Shown piece after piece: positions 6,170-13,250 of a stretch of DNA of 21,884 nucleotides (its first letter is position 1; each line of letters starts with the position of its first letter). Under the pieces are notes generated by a model, which worked only from the letters and a program-made list of their open reading frames with translations, was not told the origin of the DNA and searched no databases. Source of the DNA: DASTWM01 sp035765855 (GTDB lineage: Bacteria; Chloroflexota; Chloroflexia; Chloroflexales; Roseiflexaceae); contig DASTWM010000005.1 of assembly GCA_035765855.1 (NCBI GenBank), positions 1 to 21,884 of the forward strand, in the 5' to 3' direction. Both the position numbers and the translations under genes were made by a program.

Positions 6170-8050
6170 TTACTTGATGCGTCCAAACTGCCGCTCAAGC
6201 TGCGTCGTCGTCACCAGAATCATCGTCGGGCGGCCATGCGGGCAGGTGCGTGGCATGTCGCATTGCTCCAGCTGCACCAGCAACTCGCGCATCTCGACCG
6301 GCGAAAGCTGCTGCCCGGCGCGGATCGACGAATGGCACGCCAGCGTCGTCAGCATGGCCTCGCGCCAATCCTGCGGCGTGCTGCCGCCCCGCCCCGCGAT
6401 ATGGTCGGTCACTTCGAGCAGCGCCGTCGCAAGGTCTTGCTCGCGCATGCCGTTCGGTACGGACCGCACCCGCAAAGCCGTGCCGAAATCCTCGACCACA
6501 AAACCCCATTCGGCCAATTCGTCCGCATGTTCGAGCAGCGCCTGGTGCGCGGCTGGCGGCAGGTCGACCGCCTGTGGAATGAGCAAATTCTGCTGTTGGA
6601 TCGTGCCAGAGCCACGCAGCGCCATCAGCCGTTCATAATTGATCCGCTCATGGGCAGCGTGCTGGTCGATCAGATACATGCCATCGGGCGACTCGGCGAT
6701 GATGTAGTTGGCGGCGACTTGCCCGACCACCCGCAGCGGCGGCATGCGCGATGCAGGCGCATGCGGCCATGGCTCGGCGGGCGTCGGCATGCTGGCTAGC
6801 TCGCCACCCGCATAACTGCCGTTGCTCTGTCCGCTGCTCCAGGCGTCAACGCGATCGCTGCCGCCGAGCGCCCGCTCAGACTGGCCTTGCTCCGCATGTG
6901 TGAACGGTTGCGCTGTCTGTTCGGTTGTGCCAAAGCCGCCGCGCGGCCCGCTGTCGTTCCACGAGCCAAGCTGGCGTAGCTCAAAACGCCGCTGGGCGAC
7001 CTCGATTGGCGCGGCGGGCGTGGCGGCGGCTTCCCATGGCCGCACTTCGCCGGTCGACAGCAGCGCCTCGCGCACCGCGCGGCCCAGCGCACCCATGACG
7101 CGCGGCGTGTCGCGAAACTTAACTTCGCTCTTGGTTGGGTGAATATTCACGTCGACGGCAGCGGGATGGACGCGCAGGTCGAGCACAGCCACCGGGTGGC
7201 GGCCCTTCATCAGCAGCGTGTGGTACGCTTCCTCGATCACAAATGCGAGCTGCCCGCGCGGCTGAATGGCCCGCCGGTTGACAAAGGTATGCAGATAGCC
7301 GCGCGAACTGCGCGTGATACCGGGCGGCGACACCATGCCATGCACCTGCACTTCGTCCATCCCGCTGCCGTATACCGCCTCGACCTGGATTAACTGGCGC
7401 GCCACGTCAAGGCCGTACAACTCGATCAGCACCTCGCGCAGATCGCCCGAGCCGCTGGTCTGGAGCGCCAGCCGCCCGTCGAGCAGCAGGGTGAAACGAA
7501 TTTCGGGGTAGGCCAGCGCGTACTGCGTCACCACCGCCGCTATCGCGCCCGCTTCGGTGGCCTCGGAGCGCAGAAACTCGCGCCGCACTGGCACATTATA
7601 AAACAGGTTGCGCACCGAAATCGTGGTGCCGCGCGAGCAGCCGACCGCCGCGCGGGCCTGAACTTCGCCGCCCGCAATCCGCAATTCAGTGCCGACTGAG
7701 TCGGCATCGCAGCGCGTCGTGCAGATCACCTGCGCCACCGACGCGATCGACGGCAGTGCCTCGCCACGGAAGCCGAGCGTCGCAATCGACCATAGATCGT
7801 CGGCGGCGCGCAGCTTGGACGTGGCATGGCGCTCAAAGGCGAGTTCAACTTCGTCGCCCATGATGCCGCAGCCATCGTCCTGGACCTTCAACTCGCGCAA
7901 GCCCCCGCCGCGTGCCTCCACACCGATTCGCTGCGCGCCAGCGTCTAGCGCGTTCTCCAGCAGCTCCTTGACCACCGACGCCGGTCGTTCGACGACCTCG
8001 CCAGCGGCGATCTGGGCGGCAACGGTCGCATCCAGCACACGTATCGGCAT
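6170..8050 (-). CDS. mutL: DNA mismatch repair protein MutL
   Basis: MutL (626 aa) couples mismatch recognition by MutS to strand incision. The N-terminal GHKL ATPase has ENALDAGA (32-39), DDGCGI (58-63), ATSK, TLGFRGEALPSI and the YNVPVRREFL region. A Gly/Ser/Pro-rich linker (about 345-435) follows. The C-terminal domain has the endonuclease motif DQHA(X2)E(X4)E at 462-473, then ACHSSIRAG, CPHGRP and the terminal FGRIK. It is thus a nicking MutL, as in organisms without MutH. The start is the ATG at 8050 (MPIRVLD, normal for MutL). A longer frame reaches 8224 but only translates tandem-repeat DNA and the downstream part of the PP2C gene. GGAG lies 9 bases upstream. mutS is not in the window. 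A promoter lies at 8097-8105. Confidence 0.97.
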   Translation of the reverse strand: MPIRVLDATVAAQIAAGEVVERPASVVKELLENALDAGAQRIGVEARGGGLRELKVQDDGCGIMGDEVELAFERHATSKLRAADDLWSIATLGFRGEALPSIASVAQVICTTRCDADSVGTELRIAGGEVQARAAVGCSRGTTISVRNLFYNVPVRREFLRSEATEAGAIAAVVTQYALAYPEIRFTLLLDGRLALQTSGSGDLREVLIELYGLDVARQLIQVEAVYGSGMDEVQVHGMVSPPGITRSSRGYLHTFVNRRAIQPRGQLAFVIEEAYHTLLMKGRHPVAVLDLRVHPAAVDVNIHPTKSEVKFRDTPRVMGALGRAVREALLSTGEVRPWEAAATPAAPIEVAQRRFELRQLGSWNDSGPRGGFGTTEQTAQPFTHAEQGQSERALGGSDRVDAWSSGQSNGSYAGGELASMPTPAEPWPHAPASRMPPLRVVGQVAANYIIAESPDGMYLIDQHAAHERINYERLMALRGSGTIQQQNLLIPQAVDLPPAAHQALLEHADELAEWGFVVEDFGTALRVRSVPNGMREQDLATALLEVTDHIAGRGGSTPQDWREAMLTTLACHSSIRAGQQLSPVEMRELLVQLEQCDMPRTCPHGRPTMILVTTTQLERQFGRIK

Positions 8051-8096
8051 AACATTCACTCCAGCAGCGCATTCTCGAACAAACTTGCGTGTATAT

Positions 8097-8105
8097 ATTA
8101 TACCA
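8097..8105 (-). promoter_or_regulatory. Extended -10 promoter of mutL
   Basis: Minus-strand TGGTATAAT: a perfect -10 box with the TGn extension. No good -35 box; the extension may compensate. The leader would be about 40 bases. Confidence 0.65.
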
Positions 8106-8132
8106 TGGCGGGCCGCGAGAAGCCGGTCGGTA

Positions 8133-8172
8133 GGAACTGGGGAACTGGGGAACTCTGGGAACTGGGGAGCTG
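8133..8172. repeat. Tandem 8-bp repeat (GGAACTGG)
   Basis: Four copies of GGAACTGG, one altered to GGAACTCT, plus a degenerate GGAGCTGA, in the gap between the PP2C gene and mutL. Noncoding, upstream of the mutL promoter. Confidence 0.85.
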
Positions 8173-8183
8173 AGACGCTCTTG

Positions 8184-9338
8184 TCACCCCTGCGGTGTCG
8201 GCATTGGCGAGCCGGTGGGTGCAACCGGCGCAGTGGGCATGGCAGTTGTCATAATGGTCGGCGCTGCGGGGGAACCAATCACAGCAGGCTGCGCGGTTGG
8301 CAGCGCGGTCGGCGGCAGGGTCGGCGCAGTGGCCTGTGGCGCGGCAAACGGCAGTAATTCGGGCCGAAACTGCGCGATCAGCAGCGCGGAAACCAGCACA
8401 ACCAGCAGCAGCACCGAAAGCAGCGCGCCAAGCCGCGTGAGCGGGCGCTCGGTGGGCGGGGCAGGAGCAGTGGCAGGAGCAGTGGCAGGAGCAGGCGCGG
8501 CAGCCTCGATGGCAGGTGATGTATCACCTCCCGATGGTGCAGTTTCGGCGACCGGCAGCGGCTCGGTGATCTGCTCATGGAGCGGCACGGTGTCGCTGGT
8601 TTGCTGAGCGGGTGGTTCGACCGCTGCCACGCGCACCAGCAGCGCCGTAATATTGTCAGACCCGCCGCGCCGGTTCGCGAGCGCGATCAGCGTGGCGCAT
8701 GCGCGGTCAAGATCGGCGTCGCGGGCGGCATGCGCAAGTTCGTCATCATTTACCAATCCATGCAGCCCATCGCTGCACAAAAGCACCACGTCGCCGGATT
8801 GCAGCGGCATCTCAAACAGATCCACCACCAGATCAGGCTGGTGGCCGAGCGCCCGCGTGATGACATTTTTGATATTCGAGTGCCGGGCCTGCTCCGGCGT
8901 AATCAACCCGGCCTCGACCTGATCGGCTACCAGCGAATGATCGCGCGAGATCTGGCGAATGGTGTCGCCGCGCACGAGGTACGCCCGGCTATCGCCCACG
9001 TTCGCGATGTGGAGCGTGGTGCCAAGGATCAGCGCGGCCACGCCAGTGGTACCCATGGTGCCGCGACCTTCGGCAAAAATGCGCTGGTTAGCATGCTGAA
9101 AGGCCTGCTCAACAGCAGCAGCGCGATCATGCTCGTCGTCAGCGTAATAATCTTTGAGAATAATCTCGACCGCCCGCGCGCTGGCGACCTCGCCGCTGGC
9201 ATGGCCGCCCATGCCGTCACAAACGACGAACAGATGCCCGAGGCGAGCCACTGCCTCGCCTTCGCCTATGCCGTAACTATCCTCATTGTGCTCACGCGTC
9301 CGCCCAACGTCGGTGCGGGCGCTGCTACGCACATCCAT
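8184..9338 (-). CDS. PP2C-family Ser/Thr protein phosphatase with C-terminal membrane anchor
   Basis: This 384-aa protein is a PPM/PP2C phosphatase (Stp/PrpC type) that removes phosphate from Ser/Thr targets of bacterial Hanks-type kinases. The catalytic domain (1-240) has all core metal motifs: DVGRTREHNEDS (Asp20), CDGMGGHASGE (Asp41), MGTTGVA, NVGDSRAYL, SDGLHGL (Asp190) and GGSDN (Asp228). A Pro/Ala/Thr linker leads to one membrane helix (about 303-322), then an external Pro/Thr tail to residue 384. The catalytic domain is therefore cytoplasmic and anchored. The linker includes APAT repeats from a 12-bp tandem DNA repeat. The usual partner kinase is not in the window. AGGAG six bases before the ATG fixes the start. 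Its promoter is at 9388-9416, divergent from the ROK gene. Confidence 0.95.
   Translation of the reverse strand: MDVRSSARTDVGRTREHNEDSYGIGEGEAVARLGHLFVVCDGMGGHASGEVASARAVEIILKDYYADDEHDRAAAVEQAFQHANQRIFAEGRGTMGTTGVAALILGTTLHIANVGDSRAYLVRGDTIRQISRDHSLVADQVEAGLITPEQARHSNIKNVITRALGHQPDLVVDLFEMPLQSGDVVLLCSDGLHGLVNDDELAHAARDADLDRACATLIALANRRGGSDNITALLVRVAAVEPPAQQTSDTVPLHEQITEPLPVAETAPSGGDTSPAIEAAAPAPATAPATAPAPPTERPLTRLGALLSVLLLVVLVSALLIAQFRPELLPFAAPQATAPTLPPTALPTAQPAVIGSPAAPTIMTTAMPTAPVAPTGSPMPTPQG
8461..8496. repeat. In-frame 12-bp tandem repeat inside the PP2C gene
   Basis: GCAGGAGCAGTG occurs twice, then a third copy ends GC. It encodes Ala-Pro-Ala-Thr units of the linker before the membrane helix. 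Whole-unit slippage would keep the frame. Confidence 0.85.
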
Positions 9339-9387
9339 GCTCCACTCCTGCCGTGCTGGCTGTTAGCCATCACCAGACTAAGACGGC

Positions 9388-9416
9388 AGTATAGCATGGG
9401 CATATCGGCCCTGCAA
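9388..9416 (-). promoter_or_regulatory. Promoter of the PP2C gene
   Basis: Minus strand TTGCAG (9411-9416), 17-base spacer, TATACT (9388-9393) preceded by TGC, giving the extended -10 TGCTATACT. Confidence 0.75.
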
Positions 9417-9420
9417 ACGA

Positions 9421-9429
9421 TGCTATAAT
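9421..9429 (+). promoter_or_regulatory. Promoter of the ROK kinase gene
   Basis: TGCTATAAT, a perfect -10 box with TGn extension and no clear -35. It is divergent from the PP2C promoter, and the two lie within about 40 bases, so they may compete for polymerase. Confidence 0.7.
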
Positions 9430-9488
9430 GCGATGCATTCGGGGAAGCGAGCAATTCTGCTTTGCAAATAGATGGTGTGAAACGAGCT

Positions 9489-10439
9489 ATGCGTTACGTG
9501 ATTGTGGTTGATCTGGGCGGCACACAAATACGCGTCGGGCTGGCCGATGAAGCAGGCGTGCTCCACGCTGAGCAGCGCGCGCTGACTGAGGCTCATACCG
9601 GGGCGGACGCGATTATCGAGCGTATGGTCGCCATGATCGAGCAGGCGCGCGCGCAGGTGCCTGCTGGCGCGGATCTGCTCGGCGTTGGCATTGGCGCGCC
9701 CGGCCCGCTCGATCCGTTTCATGGCCTGGTGATGAACCCGCCGAACCTGCCGGGCTGGCACAATGTGCCGCTCCGGGCGCTGATCGAGCAGCGCGCCAAC
9801 CTGCCAACCGAACTTGGCAACGATGCCAACGCGGCGGCGCTGGGCGAATGGTTTTTTGGTGGCGGGCGCGGCACGCACAATCTGGTGTATGTGACGATCA
9901 GCACTGGCATCGGCGGCGGCGTGATTGCTGACGGCAAGCTGCTGCTCGGACGCTACGGCTCGGCCACCGAAGTGGGCATGCAGATCATCGAGACGAGTAC
10001 GCGCGCTTTTTGGGAAGATCTGGCGTCCGGGCCGGGCCTGGCGCGCGCCGCCGCTGATGCCATGATCGCCGAGCCGCGCAGCCTGCTGCACACCCTGGCG
10101 ACGCCGGAAACGGTGACTGGCGCGCTGGTCGCGCAGGCCGCCGCCATGGACGATCCGCTGGCGCAGCGGCTGATGGATCGCGAAGGCGAGTTGATCGGAA
10201 TTGGTCTGGTGAATTTGCTGCACCTTTTCAGCCCCGAACTGGTCCTGCTCGGCGGCGGCGTGGCAGCCAACAATCCGCTGTTGATCAGGCGCGCCGCGCA
10301 GGTGGTGCAGGAGCGCGCGATGGATGTTTACCGCGACGTGCCGCTGCGGCTGGCAACGCTCGGCGAGCGCGTGGGCCTGCTTGGCGCGGCGGCATTGTTT
10401 CTGCACATGCGCGAAGGCCGCACGCCGGCAACCGAATAA
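9489..10439 (+). CDS. ROK-family sugar kinase (glucokinase-like), zinc motif missing
   Basis: This 316-aa protein belongs to the ROK family, most likely phosphorylating glucose or a related hexose/N-acyl sugar with ATP. Visible are the phosphate-1 loop VDLGGTQIRVGL (7-18), GIGAPGPLD (68-75), the catalytic loop GNDANAAAL with Asp112, STGIGGGVI (138-146), and a late adenosine-site GGGVAANNPL. No DNA-binding domain is present, so it is a kinase rather than a ROK repressor. The normal GH...CxCGxxGCxE zinc site is absent: the stretch is TEVGMQIIETSTRAFWEDLASGP (161-182), with Met164 in place of His and no Cys. The ATG at 9489 is chosen because MRYVIVVDLGGT is the usual N-terminus; the ribosome-binding site is weak. 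The upstream in-frame ATG at 9462 is possible. It ends facing the GDPD gene. Confidence 0.88.
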   Translation: MRYVIVVDLGGTQIRVGLADEAGVLHAEQRALTEAHTGADAIIERMVAMIEQARAQVPAGADLLGVGIGAPGPLDPFHGLVMNPPNLPGWHNVPLRALIEQRANLPTELGNDANAAALGEWFFGGGRGTHNLVYVTISTGIGGGVIADGKLLLGRYGSATEVGMQIIETSTRAFWEDLASGPGLARAAADAMIAEPRSLLHTLATPETVTGALVAQAAAMDDPLAQRLMDREGELIGIGLVNLLHLFSPELVLLGGGVAANNPLLIRRAAQVVQERAMDVYRDVPLRLATLGERVGLLGAAALFLHMREGRTPATE

Positions 10440-10463
10440 ACCCCGAAGAAAGATACGAAAATA

Positions 10464-10492
10464 TGTGGCGCGGATTGGCAATCCGCGCCACA
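10464..10492. repeat. 29-bp near-perfect palindrome (REP-like) between convergent genes
   Basis: Arms of 14 bp (TGTGGCGCGGATTG and its complement) flank one central G at 10478. It lies 25 bases after the ROK stop and 27 before the GDPD stop. There is no T-tract, so it may be a REP-type element or a factor-assisted terminator. Confidence 0.8.
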
Positions 10493-10518
10493 AGTTGTTG
10501 CTACCTTTTGAGGTGAAA

Positions 10519-11259
10519 TCATGCAACTGCCTGCTGCTCGTCAATCACGCGCCGCAGCACATCCGGCACGTCGGTGATAATGCCATCCACGCCGATGCGT
10601 AGCAGTTTCTGCATGGTCGCCACGTCGTTGACCGTCCAGACGTTCACGGTAAAGCCTGCGCGCTGGACGCGCGGCACCAGCCGCCGCAGCAGCGGAATCT
10701 GATACACCGGATGCCATGCGGCGCAGTTCGCGCGCCGCAGCCAACGGAACGGCCAGCTTTCACGCAGGCGTACGACTGGCCGCAGCGTGCGCGTACCCAT
10801 CAGGTAGGCGCGCGGGATGTGCGGCGCGGCCTGCTCGATCTCGTGCAGCGCCACAATCGAGAAGGACGAAAACAGGATTTGCTCCTCTACGCGCTCCTCG
10901 CGCAGCAGCCGGGCGATGTCCTCGCTAATGCCCAGCCCTTTGATCTCGACATTCACCCGCACGCCGGTTTCGCGCACAAAGCTGCACACCTCGGCGAGGG
11001 TGGCAATGCGCGCGCCGCGAATGTCAAGCTGCTGCAACTCAGCCAGCGTGCAGTCGGTCGCCAGGCGCTGCTGTCCATTCCAGCGCTCGGTCGAAAAGTC
11101 GTGATAACACACCAGCACGCCATCGGCGCTACGCTGGACATCAAGCTCCAGCATGTCGGCTTTAAGTTGCACGGCGAGCTCGAACGCCGGCATGGTATTT
11201 TCTGGCGCGTACGCGGAAGCGCCGCGATGCGCAATAACCAAAGTCATGTGTTCACCCAT
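10519..11259 (-). CDS. Glycerophosphodiester phosphodiesterase
   Basis: This 246-aa protein (GDPD, UgpQ-like) hydrolyses glycerophosphodiesters to glycerol-3-phosphate and an alcohol. The TIM-barrel motifs are in order: AHRG (His11, Arg12), PENT (Glu20), ELDVQRSADG (Glu38, Asp40), CYHD (His53), VEIKG, and near the end NVWTVND and GVDGIITDVPD. It has no signal peptide, so it acts in the cytoplasm, like UgpQ. The ATG at 11259 is preferred because AAGGGGG lies 7 bases upstream; an ATG at 11247 (MTLVIAHRG) and a longer start at 11277 are possible. That ribosome-binding site lies in the 3' arm of a hairpin (11266-11289). The gene follows the SWIM gene on the same strand and may be translated only when the hairpin opens. 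Confidence 0.93.
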   Translation of the reverse strand: MGEHMTLVIAHRGASAYAPENTMPAFELAVQLKADMLELDVQRSADGVLVCYHDFSTERWNGQQRLATDCTLAELQQLDIRGARIATLAEVCSFVRETGVRVNVEIKGLGISEDIARLLREERVEEQILFSSFSIVALHEIEQAAPHIPRAYLMGTRTLRPVVRLRESWPFRWLRRANCAAWHPVYQIPLLRRLVPRVQRAGFTVNVWTVNDVATMQKLLRIGVDGIITDVPDVLRRVIDEQQAVA

Positions 11260-11289
11260 AGAAAAGCCCCCTTCCACAGCGAAGGGGGC
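11260..11289 (-). terminator. Hairpin terminator/attenuator containing the GDPD ribosome-binding site
   Basis: Minus strand: GCCCCCTTC, 6-base loop, GAAGGGGGC, then TTTTCT directly before the GDPD ATG (11259). It fits an intrinsic terminator of the SWIM gene. Its 3' arm contains the AAGGGGG ribosome-binding site of the next gene, so folding would also hide that site. Confidence 0.7.
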
Positions 11290-11309
11290 ACCAGCGACAC
11301 CTGAAGAGA

Positions 11310-11600
11310 TTAGCTTACCGCACCTGCAATCTGCTCATCAACAACGGCTGGCCCGCCGGCCTGACGCGCCTGCTCAGAAAGCATCGGATCTAACAATTTT
11401 TGCAGCGCCATCACATGCGCGCATGTGTCCCAATTGCGGAAGAAGTGACAATCGCAAAGCCATTTATCGTCAGAAAGCGTAATCGTATGATTGTTATTGC
11501 CGCCACGGAAGCTAGCCTTCAATTCACCAAGGGCGATCCGCTCCGGCTCTTGCGCATAACGACGCGCCTTCTCAATTTTGCCGATGAGATCCGAGTGCAT
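11310..11600 (-). CDS. Small SWIM-type zinc-finger protein
   Basis: The 96-aa protein has one recognisable element, a SWIM finger CxCx(n)CxH: Cys49, Cys51, Cys60 and His62 in WLCDCHFFRNWDTCAHV. SWIM fingers bind zinc and are thought to mediate DNA or protein binding. Residues 7-24 (KIEKARRYAQEPERIAL) form a charged helix common before such fingers; the C-terminus is Ala/Gly-rich. No other domain is present, so no enzyme activity is suggested. The ATG at 11600 has a near-perfect AAGGAGG six bases upstream; longer frames to 11717 lack one. Upstream is a leader of about 250 bases with a 14-codon ORF and hairpins, and a strong promoter. The substrate or partner is unknown. Confidence 0.88.
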   Translation of the reverse strand: MHSDLIGKIEKARRYAQEPERIALGELKASFRGGNNNHTITLSDDKWLCDCHFFRNWDTCAHVMALQKLLDPMLSEQARQAGGPAVVDEQIAGAVS

Positions 11601-11718
11601 GTTCGCCTCCTTGTTACTTGTGCTACGCAACACAGTCAATTCTGTGCCGCTACCATCCATGCGAGAACGCTTGACGAGCTGTTGGATCGGCGCGAAAAGA
11701 TCGCCATAGAAACACACA

Positions 11719-11749
11719 GGCGGCAGCAGGATGACAACCCTGCGCCGCC
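11719..11749 (-). terminator. Hairpin after the 14-codon leader ORF (attenuator-like)
   Basis: Minus strand: GGCGGC-GCAGG, 8-base loop, CCTGC-T-GCCGCC: 11 bp with one bulged T, starting 1 base after the leader ORF stop. TGTGTGTTTCT follows, a weak T-tract. It could be a terminator or attenuator between the short ORF and the SWIM gene. Confidence 0.55.
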
Positions 11750-11750
11750 G

Positions 11751-11795
11751 TTATTGCTGATCGTATTCGCTTTTCAAAGCCTTTTTCATCTTCAT
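11751..11795 (-). CDS. 14-codon leader ORF upstream of the SWIM gene
   Basis: MKMKKALKSEYDQQ, starting with ATG at 11795, with GGGAGGA 8 bases upstream (11804-11810), a good ribosome-binding site. It ends in TAA at 11751-11753, one base before a GC-rich hairpin. The peptide is lysine-rich (4 of 14). It may be a leader peptide controlling the downstream SWIM gene or a small basic protein. No family is recognised; expression is inferred from promoter, ribosome-binding site and hairpin. Confidence 0.5.
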   Translation of the reverse strand: MKMKKALKSEYDQQ

Positions 11796-11832
11796 CGCGC
11801 TTGTCCTCCCTCTCGTCCGAGGAACCCGCCAC

Positions 11833-11850
11833 GAGCTTGTTGTAGCTCGT
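11833..11850. repeat. Hairpin in the SWIM-gene leader
   Basis: CGAGCT, 6-base loop, AGCTCG within 11832-11850, close to the expected 5' end of the minus-strand transcript. It would give the leader RNA a stable 5' stem-loop. Confidence 0.6.
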
Positions 11851-11856
11851 ATAAGT

Positions 11857-11886
11857 ATTATAGCGGACATGCGGATCATGAGTCAA
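11857..11886 (-). promoter_or_regulatory. Strong promoter of the SWIM gene leader transcript
   Basis: Minus strand TTGACT (11881-11886), 18-base spacer, TATAAT (11857-11862). Transcription would begin near 11850 and pass through a hairpin and the 14-codon ORF before the SWIM gene. In the remaining part of 11887-11979 I see no gene. Confidence 0.8.
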
Positions 11887-11979
11887 GAAATGTTATGAAA
11901 TCGTTACCGATGCATGTTTGTCGCTTTAGAATGCCGTGCTGCGACATGCCGGATTATCACAAGAGATACAAAACTGTTT

Positions 11980-13173
11980 CTAAATCGTATCAAGATCGAA
12001 TACCGCCAGCGATTCCATGTGCGGAGTGTGGGGGAACATGTCATAACCGCGCAGACGAGCAAGGCGGTAGTCGGCCAGCAGGGTTTGTGCATCGGCCACC
12101 TGCGTCAGCGGGTTGCACGACACGTAGACCAGCCGTTGTGGGCGCATGCGCGCGATCTGGGCGCACACTTCCGGCCCGAGTCCGGTGCGCGGCGGATCGA
12201 CAACGATGACATCGAAGCTGCCGGGCTGCTGTTCGCGCAAAAAGGCTTCCGTGTCGGCGGTGACGACGGCGACATTCTGAACGCCATTGTCGCGGATGTT
12301 CTCAGCAGCGAGCGCGGTGCTTTCGGTCACGCTCTCGACGCATGTAATGCGCTCAGCCTGCCCAGCGAGATGCAGCGCAATTGTGCCGACGCCGCCATAC
12401 AGATCAGCAACAATACCGGCGCGGCCAACATGCTGCGCAACATCATCTAGCAGCGGCATGAGCAGATGAATGTTGTTCTGAAAAAAGGTATTCGGTCCGA
12501 TCTTGAGCATTCGTTCGCCAACCGGCATGGGCAGCGTCGGCGCGCCCCAATGCTGAAGTGACTCACCGAACGACAGGTCAGTGAGCGTGTCGTTGAGTAG
12601 CCAGTGAAAGCCGACGACTTCCTCATGCGCCAGCGCAAGCGCGGCAAGCTGTTCCACCGCCTCGGCATGGTCGGGCGTTCCCGTCACAATCGCCAGCAGC
12701 AGCCGATCATCCGGGCTGCGCCGCACCACGACGTAGCGCAACCAGCCTTCATGCGTGCGCAGGTTGTAATCGGGCAAACCGAGCGCGACTGCACGCTCGT
12801 ACACGGCGCGGGCAATGGCGAACGCGCCGGGTGGAATGAGATGGCATTCGTGCAGATCGACGATATAGTTGAATTTGCCGCTACGCCGCAGCCCAAAGCG
12901 CCCTTTCGTCGCCACATAGTCCATGCGGGTGCGGTACTGGTAAGGCGACGGCGAGGCGACCATGTCAATTGCGTCAACCTGCGCGGCTGGCAGCACATCG
13001 GCCCACATAGCGCGGAGCGCGTCGCGCTTCACCGCCACCTGCGCCTCATAAGCGCGATCCTGCACCGCGCAGCCGCCGCACTCATCGGCATGCCGGCAGC
13101 GTGGTGTCGCCGGTTCAGCCGCGCGCATGGCGTCAATAATATGGCGTTTAAGTTGTTTATTTGATGTAATCAT
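11980..13173 (-). CDS. RlmD/TrmA-family rRNA (uracil-5-)-methyltransferase
   Basis: This 397-aa enzyme methylates C5 of a uracil in RNA with S-adenosylmethionine, most likely in 23S rRNA (RlmD/RlmCD-like). The iron-sulfur cluster ligands appear as Cys26, Cys32, Cys35 (ECGGC) and Cys110 (LHEC). SAM-binding motif DLYGGVGTIALHLA, then VVDPPRTGLGPEV, the catalytic YVSCNP (Cys353) and FPHTPHMESLA close the fold. The N-terminal TRAM RNA-binding domain of RlmD is missing; the cluster region starts almost at once, so the protein is short (usually 430-460). It might therefore be closer to RlmC/TrmA-like members. The start at 13173 has no clear ribosome-binding site; ATG at 13128 is an alternative. It lies 77 bases downstream of the LeuD-like gene on the same strand. 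Confidence 0.92.
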   Translation of the reverse strand: MITSNKQLKRHIIDAMRAAEPATPRCRHADECGGCAVQDRAYEAQVAVKRDALRAMWADVLPAAQVDAIDMVASPSPYQYRTRMDYVATKGRFGLRRSGKFNYIVDLHECHLIPPGAFAIARAVYERAVALGLPDYNLRTHEGWLRYVVVRRSPDDRLLLAIVTGTPDHAEAVEQLAALALAHEEVVGFHWLLNDTLTDLSFGESLQHWGAPTLPMPVGERMLKIGPNTFFQNNIHLLMPLLDDVAQHVGRAGIVADLYGGVGTIALHLAGQAERITCVESVTESTALAAENIRDNGVQNVAVVTADTEAFLREQQPGSFDVIVVDPPRTGLGPEVCAQIARMRPQRLVYVSCNPLTQVADAQTLLADYRLARLRGYDMFPHTPHMESLAVFDLDTI

Positions 13174-13227
13174 GTATTCAAGAACACAGAGTAAAGAACA
13201 AAATCCTGATGAACGAGGAATTCACCG

Positions 13228-13247
13228 GCAATCTGCAATCTGCAATT
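13228..13247. repeat. Tandem 7-bp repeat (GCAATCT)
   Basis: Two full copies of GCAATCT and a partial third in the short gap between the LeuD-like gene and the methyltransferase gene. Confidence 0.75.
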
Positions 13248-13250
13248 GAA

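Noticed and set aside
6047..6799. Plus-strand ORF (250 codons) over the end of mutL
   Set aside because: It translates the intergenic repeat and antisense mutL; the composition is very rich in Arg and His.
8051..8224. N-terminal extension of MutL
   Set aside because: The 58 extra residues would come from tandem repeats and overlap the PP2C gene; MutL normally begins at the ATG at 8050.
9423..10544. Long minus-strand ORF (373 codons) opposite the ROK gene
   Set aside because: Antisense shadow of the ROK gene; Arg/His/Gln-rich low-complexity translation and no promoter.
11601..11717. N-terminal extension of the SWIM protein
   Set aside because: An excellent ribosome-binding site lies just before the ATG at 11600, and the extension runs up to the leader hairpin.
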